From: UMGS1696 sp964463375
GTDB lineage: Bacteria > Bacillota > Clostridia > Oscillospirales > CAG-272
DNA: 20,797 bases
Direction: 5' to 3'
Assembly: GCA_964463375.1 (NCBI GenBank)
Contig: CAYXBQ010000042.1
Coordinates: 1-20,797 of the forward strand
Of the stretch, positions 1 to 6,435 are shown in pieces. The notes beneath the pieces are model-generated. The model had not been told where the DNA came from, made no database searches, and was given only the letters and a program-made list of their open reading frames with translations. Position 1 is the first letter of the stretch, and each line of letters opens with the position of its first letter. A program made the translations under genes and the position numbers.

Positions 1-294
1 GTGTTCTACGCCATCCTTGTAGACCAGACGATCCACGATACGACCCTTCAGCAGGTGTTCATCTACAATCTCGGGGATATCATCCTCGGTCACCATGCTA
101 TAGAACGTGCCTTCGGGGTATACGATCATGATGGGACCCAGCGCACACAGACCGAAGCAACCGGTCATGACGATCTTGATCTCGTCTTCCAGACCCTTTG
201 CCTTCAGCTCGGCTGCCAGCTTGTCATGGAGCTTGGCACTACCGGAAGAGGTACAACCGGTACCGCCGCAAATCAATACATGAGAACGAATCAT
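1..294 (-). CDS. hndC: NuoF-like (HndC/HydB) hydrogenase subunit, N-terminal part, cut by window edge
   Basis: Only the first 98 codons are present; the gene runs off the left edge. The visible part is a thioredoxin-fold [2Fe-2S] domain with the ligand pattern C9-x4-C14 and C46-x3-C50 (TGCFGLC). This is how the NuoF-like subunit of NADH-linked [FeFe]-hydrogenases (HydB, HndC) begins; the FMN/NADH-binding part and C-terminal ferredoxin domain would follow outside the window. The ATG at 294 is preceded by an AGGAGG site at about 305-310. It sits 21 bases after hndB, so the two are surely co-transcribed. In the complex it would pass electrons between NAD(H) and the Fe-S chain. The family call is firm; whether the full protein is a hydrogenase subunit or another NuoF-type flavoprotein rests on the neighbours. 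Confidence 0.88.
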   Translation of the reverse strand, partial: MIRSHVLICGGTGCTSSGSAKLHDKLAAELKAKGLEDEIKIVMTGCFGLCALGPIMIVYPEGTFYSMVTEDDIPEIVDEHLLKGRIVDRLVYKDGVEH

Positions 295-315
295 AACTGT
301 TTATTCCTCCTGAAG

Positions 316-690
316 TTAAATCTGTGCCGCGCCGATGGTGTATTCGGAAACGACTGCGCCGCCCTTGATGTGCTTCTCGATCACTTCCTGAGCCTTTTCT
401 GCGGTCATCTTAACGTAAGTAACCTTTTCCTTGTCCTTCTGGTATACTTCCACAACGGGTTCGTACTGGCAGATACCGATACAACCGGTCTGGGCAACGG
501 TCACGCTCTCCGCAAGGCCGGCAGCATTTACGCCTTCTACGAAAGCGTTCAGCACGGGACGGGCACCGGCAGCGATACCACAGGTGGCCATGCCGACCAC
601 GATACGGATCTCATTGTCTCCGGCCTGACGAACGGCTACTTTATCCGCCATTTTGGCTTTGATCGCCATCAGTTCTTCTAAAGACTTCAT
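316..690 (-). CDS. hndB: HndB-type (2Fe-2S) ferredoxin-fold subunit
   Basis: This 124-residue protein has a short N-terminal helical segment and then a thioredoxin-like ferredoxin fold. The motif TCGIAAGAR around C37 and the later C70-x3-C74 (GCIGIC) are typical of HndB, the small subunit of NADP-reducing hydrogenases. Only one cysteine is visible in the first pair, unlike the four-cysteine NuoE pattern, so cluster ligation may be incomplete or unusual; I believe this is common in the HndB group. The start has AAAGGA about eight bases upstream. The gene lies between a histidine-kinase-type ATPase gene and the nuoF-like gene, which supports a role as an electron-carrying subunit of the same soluble hydrogenase complex. 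Confidence 0.88.
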   Translation of the reverse strand: MKSLEELMAIKAKMADKVAVRQAGDNEIRIVVGMATCGIAAGARPVLNAFVEGVNAAGLAESVTVAQTGCIGICQYEPVVEVYQKDKEKVTYVKMTAEKAQEVIEKHIKGGAVVSEYTIGAAQI

Positions 691-767
691 ATAAGGAATC
701 CTTTCTGCTTTTTATATAAATAAATGGTAAACGGATTGGATAGAATGGATATACGATACTGGGACAC

Positions 768-1340
768 TCACCCTTCTGCTGTCCCGGCATACTGCTCTCG
801 CAGGTACCCATCGATCCAGTTCAGGATCTCCGGTTCGGCAAGAGAGATCTCCTCGCCCAGCATAGCCCGCAGCTCTGCACAGCGCAGCACCACGTTGCCG
901 CCGGGGAAGGAATGGGTGAAGGTAAAATCGATCTTAGGGGAGCCCTGGATCAGGGTCTTCACGGTTTCCACCATGTCTCCTAAGGGAATAAAATCGATGT
1001 GGTTCCGACCGAAGGTACCTTGTATGGTGGTGCCATGGGCGGGATCCACACTGCCGTCTGCCCGTTTTTCGGGGACAGAGGTGATGGTCACGCCGCCGCC
1101 GGTCATTTCTGCCAGCATGGTGAGAAAGGGGACGCCCAGTCCCACCTTCCGGGTCTTCCGGGTGGTGAAGAAGGGATTGGACAGCTTTTCCACCTGTTCC
1201 TTAGACATACCACAGCCGTTGTCCGTGACGGTGAAGGTGAGCCACTCCCCTTCTTCCACAAGGGAAATGAGAATGGCATCTGCCCCGGCTCGGACAGAGT
1301 TCATGGTGATATCCAGCACATACAGAGAAAATTCATCCAT
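768..1340 (-). CDS. ATP-binding protein, histidine-kinase-like ATPase (GHKL fold)
   Basis: A 190-residue protein with a compact GHKL ATPase domain: an N-box with N14 (DITMNSVRAGA), a G1 box D40-NGCGM, an F-box NPFFTTRK near 55-62 and a G2 box GLGV at 67-70. There is no sensor, dimerisation or phospho-acceptor histidine domain, so it is not a conventional sensor kinase. The C-terminal 70 residues do not match a domain I recognise. Free-standing GHKL proteins of this type occur in clostridial hydrogenase operons, where they are presumed to be regulatory. The gene starts four bases after the PHP gene ends (ATG at 1340, AAAGGA upstream) and is followed by hndB after a 77-base gap. Protein kinase activity is possible but not shown by sequence. 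Confidence 0.8.
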   Translation of the reverse strand: MDEFSLYVLDITMNSVRAGADAILISLVEEGEWLTFTVTDNGCGMSKEQVEKLSNPFFTTRKTRKVGLGVPFLTMLAEMTGGGVTITSVPEKRADGSVDPAHGTTIQGTFGRNHIDFIPLGDMVETVKTLIQGSPKIDFTFTHSFPGGNVVLRCAELRAMLGEEISLAEPEILNWIDGYLREQYAGTAEG

Positions 1341-1343
1341 ACA

Positions 1344-2099
1344 TTATCCTTTCTCTCCGGCAAGGTACCGAAACAGGCTCTCCCGCACCCGGTCTCCGCT
1401 ATACGGTTCGTCCGCCAGCTCTATGGCATTGGTGTATCCGGTGGTATCGGCTTCCGACAGCGTCCACAGATTGTGTGCATCGGAGTCGATGACTCTGGCC
1501 AACCCTTTGATATGGGGGAACATACTGGTATAGATGGGGACGGAGGTGGGGTCGTTCAGCTCATAGGCAGTAAAGGCAGGCTTCTTGGGGAAGGCACCCA
1601 GCACCGCCACCATTCCGTTGGAGGAACGGTCGATGTGTGCGGGGTAGCAGATACCGCCGTAGGGCTGCACCATCGTAAAGGCTTCATCGATGGGGATGGT
1701 GGTGGCGTTGATGAGCAGATCCTCCTCTTTGCGGATGACCTGATCGTTTTCGTCCAGCACCAACTGGTTGCCGAAGATCGCCACCTTATTGCGGATCCGG
1801 ACCCGACGTGCGTCCACCGCTGCACCGAAGGCCATAGCGGCATCCAGCGTCGGAAAGAGGCACACCATATGCACGTCCTCTGCCGTTGTCAGCTCCATAC
1901 CGGCCACCGGGATGATCCCCTGTTTTTTGGCCTGTGCAAAGAAGGCGGGACAATTGGCAGTGGAATTGTGGTCGGTGAGCGCCACGATCTGGAGACCGTT
2001 GATAGCCGCCATACCGGCGATATTGGCGGGGGTCATGTCGTCGTCACCGCAGGGGGACAGGCAGGAATGCACGTGCAGATCATAAAAGTACCGGCCCAT
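1344..2099 (-). CDS. PHP-domain metal-dependent phosphoesterase
   Basis: A 251-residue PHP-family protein. The metal-binding motifs are all present: DLHVHS at residues 7-12, LTDHN with D43-H44, GMEL with E69, H77 (DVHMV), PAHID in the middle and IDSDAHN near the C-terminus. The family includes TrpH-like phosphatases and nucleotidases; substrates cannot be read from sequence. The frame stays open to a GTG at 2126 that overlaps the preceding stop, but the ATG at 2099 has AAGGAGG six bases upstream and the protein core begins right after it, so I chose 2099. It lies between the DRTGG and GHKL genes in the hydrogenase locus, where it could reverse a phosphorylation or degrade a signalling nucleotide; that is inference. 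Confidence 0.88.
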   Translation of the reverse strand: MGRYFYDLHVHSCLSPCGDDDMTPANIAGMAAINGLQIVALTDHNSTANCPAFFAQAKKQGIIPVAGMELTTAEDVHMVCLFPTLDAAMAFGAAVDARRVRIRNKVAIFGNQLVLDENDQVIRKEEDLLINATTIPIDEAFTMVQPYGGICYPAHIDRSSNGMVAVLGAFPKKPAFTAYELNDPTSVPIYTSMFPHIKGLARVIDSDAHNLWTLSEADTTGYTNAIELADEPYSGDRVRESLFRYLAGEKG

Positions 2100-2122
2100 G
2101 GTCGTCCTCCTTGTCACGGGGT

Positions 2123-2452
2123 TCACGCCAGCTGCGTTGCGATCTCCGCACAGAGCTGGTACACCGTTTTGTCAGAAGACAGGACGCAGATGCCCTTTTC
2201 CCGGGCAGCCTCCAACGCATCCGGCACCAGGGTCACCCCTTCGGCTAAGATCACGCAGGCGGCTTCGGTCAGGCTGGCCACGGCGATCACGTTCATGTTG
2301 TTCATGATGGTGATCCACACATTTCCTGCTTCCACATGGCTCATGGCACGGCTGAGCAGGTCTCCGGCATATACGCCATCGTACTCTGTCACAGAGCCGC
2401 ACACCACGGTCAGCGCCAATGTATCCAGTAGTTGCTTTCCGTTCCTGTTCAT
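2123..2452 (-). CDS. DRTGG-domain small protein (second copy)
   Basis: A 109-residue protein with the alternating strand/helix pattern of a DRTGG domain, the fold found N-terminal in some HPr kinases and in phosphotransacetylase-linked proteins. Recognisable segments are VYAGDLLSRAMSHV, the hydrophobic NVWITIMNN strand, and the ending that contains ALEAAREKGI followed by VLSSDK. There is no kinase P-loop. Its ATG overlaps the stop of the upstream HydS-like gene (ATGA at 2449-2452), which implies translational coupling and perhaps a fixed ratio or a direct complex. It shares its fold and layout with the protein at 4325-4669, so the locus encodes two DRTGG proteins flanking the hydrogenase homologue. 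A ligand-binding or regulatory role is likely from the fold; the ligand is unknown. Confidence 0.75.
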   Translation of the reverse strand: MNRNGKQLLDTLALTVVCGSVTEYDGVYAGDLLSRAMSHVEAGNVWITIMNNMNVIAVASLTEAACVILAEGVTLVPDALEAAREKGICVLSSDKTVYQLCAEIATQLA

Positions 2453-3807
2453 TGGTCCTTCTCCTGTGCATCGTGTCCGGGCTGGTGCTTTGTTGGCTGT
2501 GCAACGGCAGCCGGGAAAGCGTCGGCCGGGACACCTTCTTTTCGTTTATTGAGATATTCGTGGAACAGCATCCGCATATTGACGGTACACTCATCCGCAT
2601 TGGTCTCGCCCTTGACGATGTCCTCTGCGAAGGCCATACAGGTCGGTGCGCCGCAGGAACCACAGTCGGTGCCGGGGAGTCCTTGGCAAATGCTTTCGAT
2701 CTCCGCCATCATCCGCATAGCCTCGCTCCGATCCGCAGACAACCGGTTATAGGGGTTATACTGCACGGTCTCCGGGGTAAAGGCTTCGTCGGGGATATAG
2801 CCTTCCCGTTTGGGGCGATTGGGTGAGACGGGGAGATACCGTTTCAGGGATTGGAGTCTTGCCTGGGCAATATAGGGGTTGGCGACGGTCATAGCACCGC
2901 CCACGCAGCCGCCGTTGCAGGCATTGAGCTCCACATACTCTAAGTGTCCGATCCCTTCGTTGTCGATCTGATCCAGCACACGGATACAGTTTTCGATACC
3001 GTCCGCTGCTAAGTAATGTTCGTTGAAGATGGCAGTGGACTCACCGCCGGTAGATGCCCAGCCGATGCCGATCATGCCCGCTTCTGTGGATTCTGCCGGT
3101 TCGTCGATATGCTTCATGATATCGATGAGACGGAAGTATACATCCCGCACAGAGAGAACGTGGTCCACGCTATGCCGTGCGCTTGCAGGTCCGTTGTTGA
3201 AGTAGCTGACCTTGGCGGGACAGGGGGAGATAAAGAACACGCCGATATCCTTCGGATCCAGCTCCGGATGCTCCTCTACTGCTTTTTTCCGTGCCAGATC
3301 TGCTGCGATCTCAACGGGGGGCAAGAGGGGGATGATATTTTCGCACAGGAAGGGATAATTCATGCTGATGAGCCGGGAGATCACGGGGCAAGCGGAGCTG
3401 ATGACGGGTCTGGGCACATCGTCTCGTTTGAGATACGAGCGGGTGTAGGCCGAGACCAGCTCAGCGGCTCTTGCCACCTCATAGACCATATCGAACCCCA
3501 TTTTGTGCAGCCCCTCTAGGACAAAGCCGATGTTGTCCAGATTATCAAATTGTCCGTACAAAGAGGGTGCCGGCAGGGCGATACGGAACGGAAAGTCCTG
3601 CATTGCCGACAGGGGGTCGTGGGTCGCTTTTTTCGCTTTATGGGAGCAGACCCGGATACATTCGCCGCAGTCGATACACCGGGCAGAATGGATCACCGCA
3701 TGTCCATCCCGGATCCGTATGGCTTCGGTAGGACAGCGCTTGAGGCAGGCCGTGCATCCCTTACACTTCGTCACATCCAGTGAAACCGAATGCTTATATT
3801 CTTCCAT
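2449..3807 (-). CDS. HydS-like [FeFe]-hydrogenase homologue (putative sensory hydrogenase)
   Basis: A 452-residue iron-sulfur protein. Domain order: two [4Fe-4S] ferredoxin motifs (C15/18/21/25 and C44/47/50/54), an [FeFe]-hydrogenase large-subunit H-domain (about 75-325), and a C-terminal [4Fe-4S] domain with C382, C385, C390 and C407. The four H-cluster cysteines are kept (C140, C196, C297, C301 in NACNGGC). The catalytic TSCCP motif is SSACP here, so the cysteine that relays protons in productive enzymes is A139. The L2 motif is SPCPAK rather than MPCTAK, and L3 has N295 where the standard methionine sits. These are traits of the low-activity group C/D (HydS) hydrogenases thought to sense H2 or redox state. 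No PAS domain follows, which favours the group D-like form. An AGGTGA site precedes the ATG. Confidence 0.88.
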   Translation of the reverse strand: MEEYKHSVSLDVTKCKGCTACLKRCPTEAIRIRDGHAVIHSARCIDCGECIRVCSHKAKKATHDPLSAMQDFPFRIALPAPSLYGQFDNLDNIGFVLEGLHKMGFDMVYEVARAAELVSAYTRSYLKRDDVPRPVISSACPVISRLISMNYPFLCENIIPLLPPVEIAADLARKKAVEEHPELDPKDIGVFFISPCPAKVSYFNNGPASARHSVDHVLSVRDVYFRLIDIMKHIDEPAESTEAGMIGIGWASTGGESTAIFNEHYLAADGIENCIRVLDQIDNEGIGHLEYVELNACNGGCVGGAMTVANPYIAQARLQSLKRYLPVSPNRPKREGYIPDEAFTPETVQYNPYNRLSADRSEAMRMMAEIESICQGLPGTDCGSCGAPTCMAFAEDIVKGETNADECTVNMRMLFHEYLNKRKEGVPADAFPAAVAQPTKHQPGHDAQEKDQ

Positions 3808-3861
3808 GCTTCACCTCGTGCTTTCGTTTGTGTGGGAGGCGGAACATCTTTTCTAAAGGGG

Positions 3862-3882
3862 GTAGTACAGCACCTATACTAC
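3862..3882. repeat. Short inverted repeat upstream of the HydS-like gene
   Basis: GTAGTA and TACTAC form a perfect 6-bp inverted repeat with a 9-base spacer. It lies in the 82-base gap between the anti-sigma-like ATPase gene and the HydS-like gene. It has no U-tract on the minus strand, so it is not a terminator; it could be an operator or a small RNA hairpin, or chance. Confidence 0.3.
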
Positions 3883-3889
3883 AAGGCGT

Positions 3890-4312
3890 TCAAATGTTGA
3901 CACGCATGGTGATGGTGGTACCCACGCCGACTTCTGTATCGATGTGCATATAGTCGGTGTATTTTTTCATGTTGGGCAGTCCCATACCGGCACCAAAGCC
4001 CAGGGCCCGGATATTGTCTCTGGCGGTGGAGTAGCCCTCCTGCATAGCCAGCTCGATATTGGGGATGCCGGGGCCACGGTCGGCCAGAACGATCTCTATG
4101 TATTCGTCGCCCACGGTCACGTCCGCGTTGCCGCCATTGGCGTGGATGACCATATTGATCTCGCCCTCGTACATGGCGATGGAGACACGGCGCATCACAT
4201 CCGGGGGAAAGCCCAGCTGACGCAGCTTCTTCTTCACCATGACGGATGCCTCCCCTGCCGAGGAAAAGTTTTCGCCGTCTACATTAAAGTGAAATTTCAC
4301 GGGTTCGTGCAT
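3890..4312 (-). CDS. Anti-sigma-factor-like serine kinase/ATPase (RsbW/SpoIIAB-type GHKL protein)
   Basis: A 140-residue GHKL ATPase similar in size and motif layout to SpoIIAB and RsbW. Visible motifs are the N-box with E49 and N53 (YEGEINMVIHANGG), the G1 box DRGPGIP (D78) and the glycine-rich lid GFGAGMGLPNM at 105-115. The acidic residue four before the asparagine is the general base in the protein serine kinases of this family, so kinase activity is plausible. No cognate sigma or anti-anti-sigma gene is visible; the neighbours are DRTGG proteins and the HydS-like protein, which are candidate partners. The start has a strong AGGAGG at the right distance, and the gene begins 12 bases after the DRTGG stop. 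Confidence 0.85.
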   Translation of the reverse strand: MHEPVKFHFNVDGENFSSAGEASVMVKKKLRQLGFPPDVMRRVSIAMYEGEINMVIHANGGNADVTVGDEYIEIVLADRGPGIPNIELAMQEGYSTARDNIRALGFGAGMGLPNMKKYTDYMHIDTEVGVGTTITMRVNI

Positions 4313-4324
4313 ACCGTCTCCTCC

Positions 4325-4669
4325 TTATTGTCCGTTCAGTCCATGGGAATACAGGATGCCGCAAGCTTCATAGGCACGGAGGGTAGAACGCATGACCACG
4401 ATCCCGCATTCTTCTGCCAGGATCAGCATTTCCTCGGTGGGGATCTTGCTGCGGACGAAGACGATGCAGGGCATATCCATCATGGCAGCGGTACGGATCA
4501 CCTGTGCATTGACAAGCCCGGTAAGCAGCACCCCTTGATCCTTGACAAACGCCAGCACATCGCTCATCATATCGCTGCAGCAGGCGGAATAGACTTCTCC
4601 GTCTAAAAGATCGTCTTCCCCACGCAGCAGCTCAGCCTGCAAAAGGTCCTTGATTTCATTGATTTTCAT
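4325..4669 (-). CDS. DRTGG-domain small protein (first copy)
   Basis: A 114-residue protein made of a single DRTGG-type domain. The C-terminal half (IVFVRSKIPTEEMLILAEE, then GIVVMRS) shows the conserved strand-helix-strand ending of these domains. It contains a Cys-Cys pair (ACCSD) near residue 29. The start ATG at 4669 follows an AGAAGGA site, itself just downstream of a CCGGG/CCCGG hairpin. It is followed closely by the anti-sigma-like ATPase gene. The domain probably binds a small ligand or the partner ATPase; nothing in the sequence identifies the ligand. Confidence 0.75.
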   Translation of the reverse strand: MKINEIKDLLQAELLRGEDDLLDGEVYSACCSDMMSDVLAFVKDQGVLLTGLVNAQVIRTAAMMDMPCIVFVRSKIPTEEMLILAEECGIVVMRSTLRAYEACGILYSHGLNGQ

Positions 4670-4686
4670 AAGCTATATATCCTTCT

Positions 4687-4700
4687 CCGGGAGTCCCCGG
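4687..4700 (-). repeat. Small GC hairpin next to a ribosome binding site
   Basis: CCGGG-agtc-CCCGG is a perfect 5-bp stem with a 4-base loop ending three bases before the AGAAGGA site of the DRTGG gene. It could modulate translation or protect the downstream mRNA after processing. Confidence 0.35.
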
Positions 4701-4744
4701 TAAAAACGTGCGCTTTTTCGGATATTGCAGAGGACGGGAGATGG

Positions 4745-4797
4745 ACCGGTCACGCACCCATGCTGTCTCAAACCACGGAGTCAGGTGTGTCACCGGT
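4745..4797 (-). other. Long intercistronic stem-loop between the nuoE-like and DRTGG genes
   Basis: The arms 4745-4758 and 4784-4797 pair at 12 of 14 positions (outer part ACCGGT with ACCGGT, inner part CACACC with GGTGCG, two mismatches). The stem continues inside with TGACTC/GAGACA pairing at 5 of 6 positions around a small loop. No U-tract follows, so it is not a simple terminator. It occupies most of the 142-base gap. I could not fit it to a tRNA or a known riboswitch class. It may be an mRNA-processing or stability element that sets different expression levels for the enzyme subunit and the regulatory genes. Confidence 0.5.
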
Positions 4798-4811
4798 GTC
4801 TAATTGGCAAA

Positions 4812-5309
4812 TCAGTCCTGATACTTCTTCAGGATGTCGGGCAGCTGAGAAGGATCCAGTCTACCATATACGTCTTCGCCGATGGTCAGCACGGGAGCCA
4901 GACCGCAAGCGCCGATGCAACGGGTAGCGTCCAGGGAGAACTTCAGGTCAGCTGTGATACCGCCGTTCTGGATGCCCAGCAGCTCTTCCAGCTTTTCCAT
5001 CAGCAGGCCGGAGCCCTTTACGTAGCAGGCGGTGCCAAGACATACTGCCACGGGGTTGGTTCCCTTGGGGTTCAGCAGGAACTGGGAATAGAACGTCACA
5101 ACGCCGAACACTTCAGAGTAGGGAACGCCCAGACCCTGTGCGATGGCCTTCTGCACTTCTTCCGGCAGATAGCCGTAGATGTCCTGTGCCTTCTGCAGTA
5201 CAGGCATCAGTGCGCCGGCTTCGCCCTTGTGTTCAGCGATCAGTCTGTCCAGAGCCATTTTCTGCTCTGTGGTACCCTTAAAGGGTACGGAAGTCATAGA
5301 CTTTTTCAT
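4812..5309 (-). CDS. hndA: NuoE-like (HndA/HydC) [2Fe-2S] subunit
   Basis: A 165-residue protein of the 24-kDa NADH dehydrogenase subunit family. It has the N-terminal helical bundle (MPVLQKAQDIYGYLPEE) and the thioredoxin-like [2Fe-2S] domain with C90-x4-C95 and C131-x3-C135 (CLGTAC and CIGAC). The length equals typical HydC/HndA. The frame remains open upstream into the end of the Mrp gene, but the ATG at 5309 follows an AGGAGG site and gives the usual family length. With hndB and the nuoF-like gene it forms the NAD(H)-linked electron-entry arm of a soluble, possibly bifurcating, [FeFe]-hydrogenase. Unusually, six regulatory-type genes separate it from hndB. Confidence 0.92.
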   Translation of the reverse strand: MKKSMTSVPFKGTTEQKMALDRLIAEHKGEAGALMPVLQKAQDIYGYLPEEVQKAIAQGLGVPYSEVFGVVTFYSQFLLNPKGTNPVAVCLGTACYVKGSGLLMEKLEELLGIQNGGITADLKFSLDATRCIGACGLAPVLTIGEDVYGRLDPSQLPDILKKYQD

Positions 5310-5343
5310 AACTTTGGATTTCCTCCTGAATATATTGTGTATA

Positions 5344-6192
5344 TTACTTGTTAGCCACAAATGCTTCGACGCTGTCGGCAATGCCGTCCATGTAGTCGTT
5401 TTCCATCAGCTCGATGATACCACGGTCGCACAGTGCGGCCAGCTTGGGATCGATGGGGAGACGACCCAGGAACGGGATCTCGCATTCCTTTGCCACAGCC
5501 TCTGCCTTGGATTCGCCGAAGATGTTGATCACCTTACCGCAGTCGGGGCAGGTCACATAGGACATATTTTCCACCAGACCGATCACCGGGATGTTCATGA
5601 GGGCGGCCATGTTCACAGCCTTCTTCACGATCATGGAGACCAGATCCTGGGGAGTCGTGACGATCACGATGCCGTCCAGCGGAATGGACTGGAACACCGT
5701 CAGCGGCACGTCGCCCGTTCCCGGAGGCATATCGATAAACATAAATTCTGTGTCGTCCCAGACCACATCGGTCCAGAACTGCTTTACAGTCCCTGCGATC
5801 ACAGGACCTCTCCAAACCACCGGTCTGGTCTCGTCCTCCAGCAGCAGGTTCACAGAGATCATCTTGATCCCCGTCTTGGTTTCCAGCGGCAAGAGGCCGT
5901 CTCCTGTGGATAAAATGTCACCCTTGGCACCAAAGGCCTTGGGGATAGAGGGACCGGTCACGTCGGCATCCAGAATACCCACAGTGTGTTCTCTGCGGCG
6001 CATGGTGGTAGCCAACATAGAAGTAACGATGGATTTCCCCACACCGCCCTTACCGGATACGATACCGATCACGTGGCCGATCTTAGAGTCCTTGTGGGGT
6101 GCTTCAAAGGTCGGGCCTGCGTCCTTACGAGACGAGCAGTTCGCACTACAGGTAGAGCAGTCGTGGGTACAACTGGTATTTTCTTCTGCCAT
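5344..6192 (-). CDS. mrp: Mrp/NBP35-family P-loop ATPase (Fe-S cluster carrier)
   Basis: A 282-residue deviant-Walker P-loop ATPase. The Walker A is SGKGGVGKS at 46-54, followed by ILDADVTGPS and the switch region FIDMPPGTGD. A CPDCG pair (C215/C218) near the C-terminus is the family's bridging cluster site. The N-terminus carries an extra cysteine cluster C8-x3-C12-x2-C15-x3-C19, recalling the Nbp35 N-terminal cluster and common in clostridial homologues. These proteins assemble and deliver [4Fe-4S] clusters. As the first gene of the hydrogenase operon it is well placed to supply clusters to the many Fe-S proteins encoded after it. The ATG is preceded by an AGAAAGGA site about 11 bases upstream. 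A promoter lies 50 bases upstream. Confidence 0.92.
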   Translation of the reverse strand: MAEENTSCTHDCSTCSANCSSRKDAGPTFEAPHKDSKIGHVIGIVSGKGGVGKSIVTSMLATTMRRREHTVGILDADVTGPSIPKAFGAKGDILSTGDGLLPLETKTGIKMISVNLLLEDETRPVVWRGPVIAGTVKQFWTDVVWDDTEFMFIDMPPGTGDVPLTVFQSIPLDGIVIVTTPQDLVSMIVKKAVNMAALMNIPVIGLVENMSYVTCPDCGKVINIFGESKAEAVAKECEIPFLGRLPIDPKLAALCDRGIIELMENDYMDGIADSVEAFVANK

Positions 6193-6241
6193 ACTACTAT
6201 CTTTCCTTTCTATTACATTATAACTTCATGCAGTCTCCTTT

Positions 6242-6270
6242 ATTATACCCTAAATTCGAGAAAAATACAA
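6242..6270 (-). promoter_or_regulatory. Sigma-A-type promoter for the mrp-hydrogenase operon
   Basis: On the minus strand TTGTAT (6265-6270) and a perfect TATAAT (6242-6247) are separated by 17 bases. Transcription would start near 6235, giving a leader of about 43 bases before the mrp ATG. Two TTCGAGA direct repeats (6255-6261 and 6278-6284) and an AAATAC/GTATTT inverted repeat (6263-6279) flank or overlap the -35 box and are candidate operator sites. Confidence 0.75.
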
Positions 6271-6387
6271 GACGTATTTCGAGATTCTCCTGTCGATTTT
6301 TCATAATTTTCTGCTTTTCTTGCCAAAAATATATAGCGGTATATCATTTTCAGAATGTTTTCCGCCCATCCCACCTCGACAAAGGCA

Positions 6388-6432
6388 AAAGATCCCTTCG
6401 CAGACGGCAAGACCATCCGAAAAAGGATCTTT
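6388..6432 (-). terminator. Weak candidate terminator after the P-type ATPase-like gene
   Basis: The 8-bp arms AAAGATCC (6388-6395) and GGATCTTT (6425-6432) pair across a 29-base loop, starting directly after the TAG stop. Only a short T-run (TTTT, then TTT) follows. The long loop makes it weak, but the position fits and a new promoter lies just beyond. Confidence 0.3.
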
Positions 6433-6435
6433 CTT

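Noticed and set aside
1..681. Open plus-strand frame across hndC and hndB
   Set aside because: It runs antisense to two clearly recognisable hydrogenase subunit genes with good ribosome binding sites.
4745..4797. tRNA or known riboswitch in the nuoE-DRTGG gap
   Set aside because: It is a single long stem-loop without a cloverleaf, T-loop or acceptor end, and contains no motif of a riboswitch class I know.
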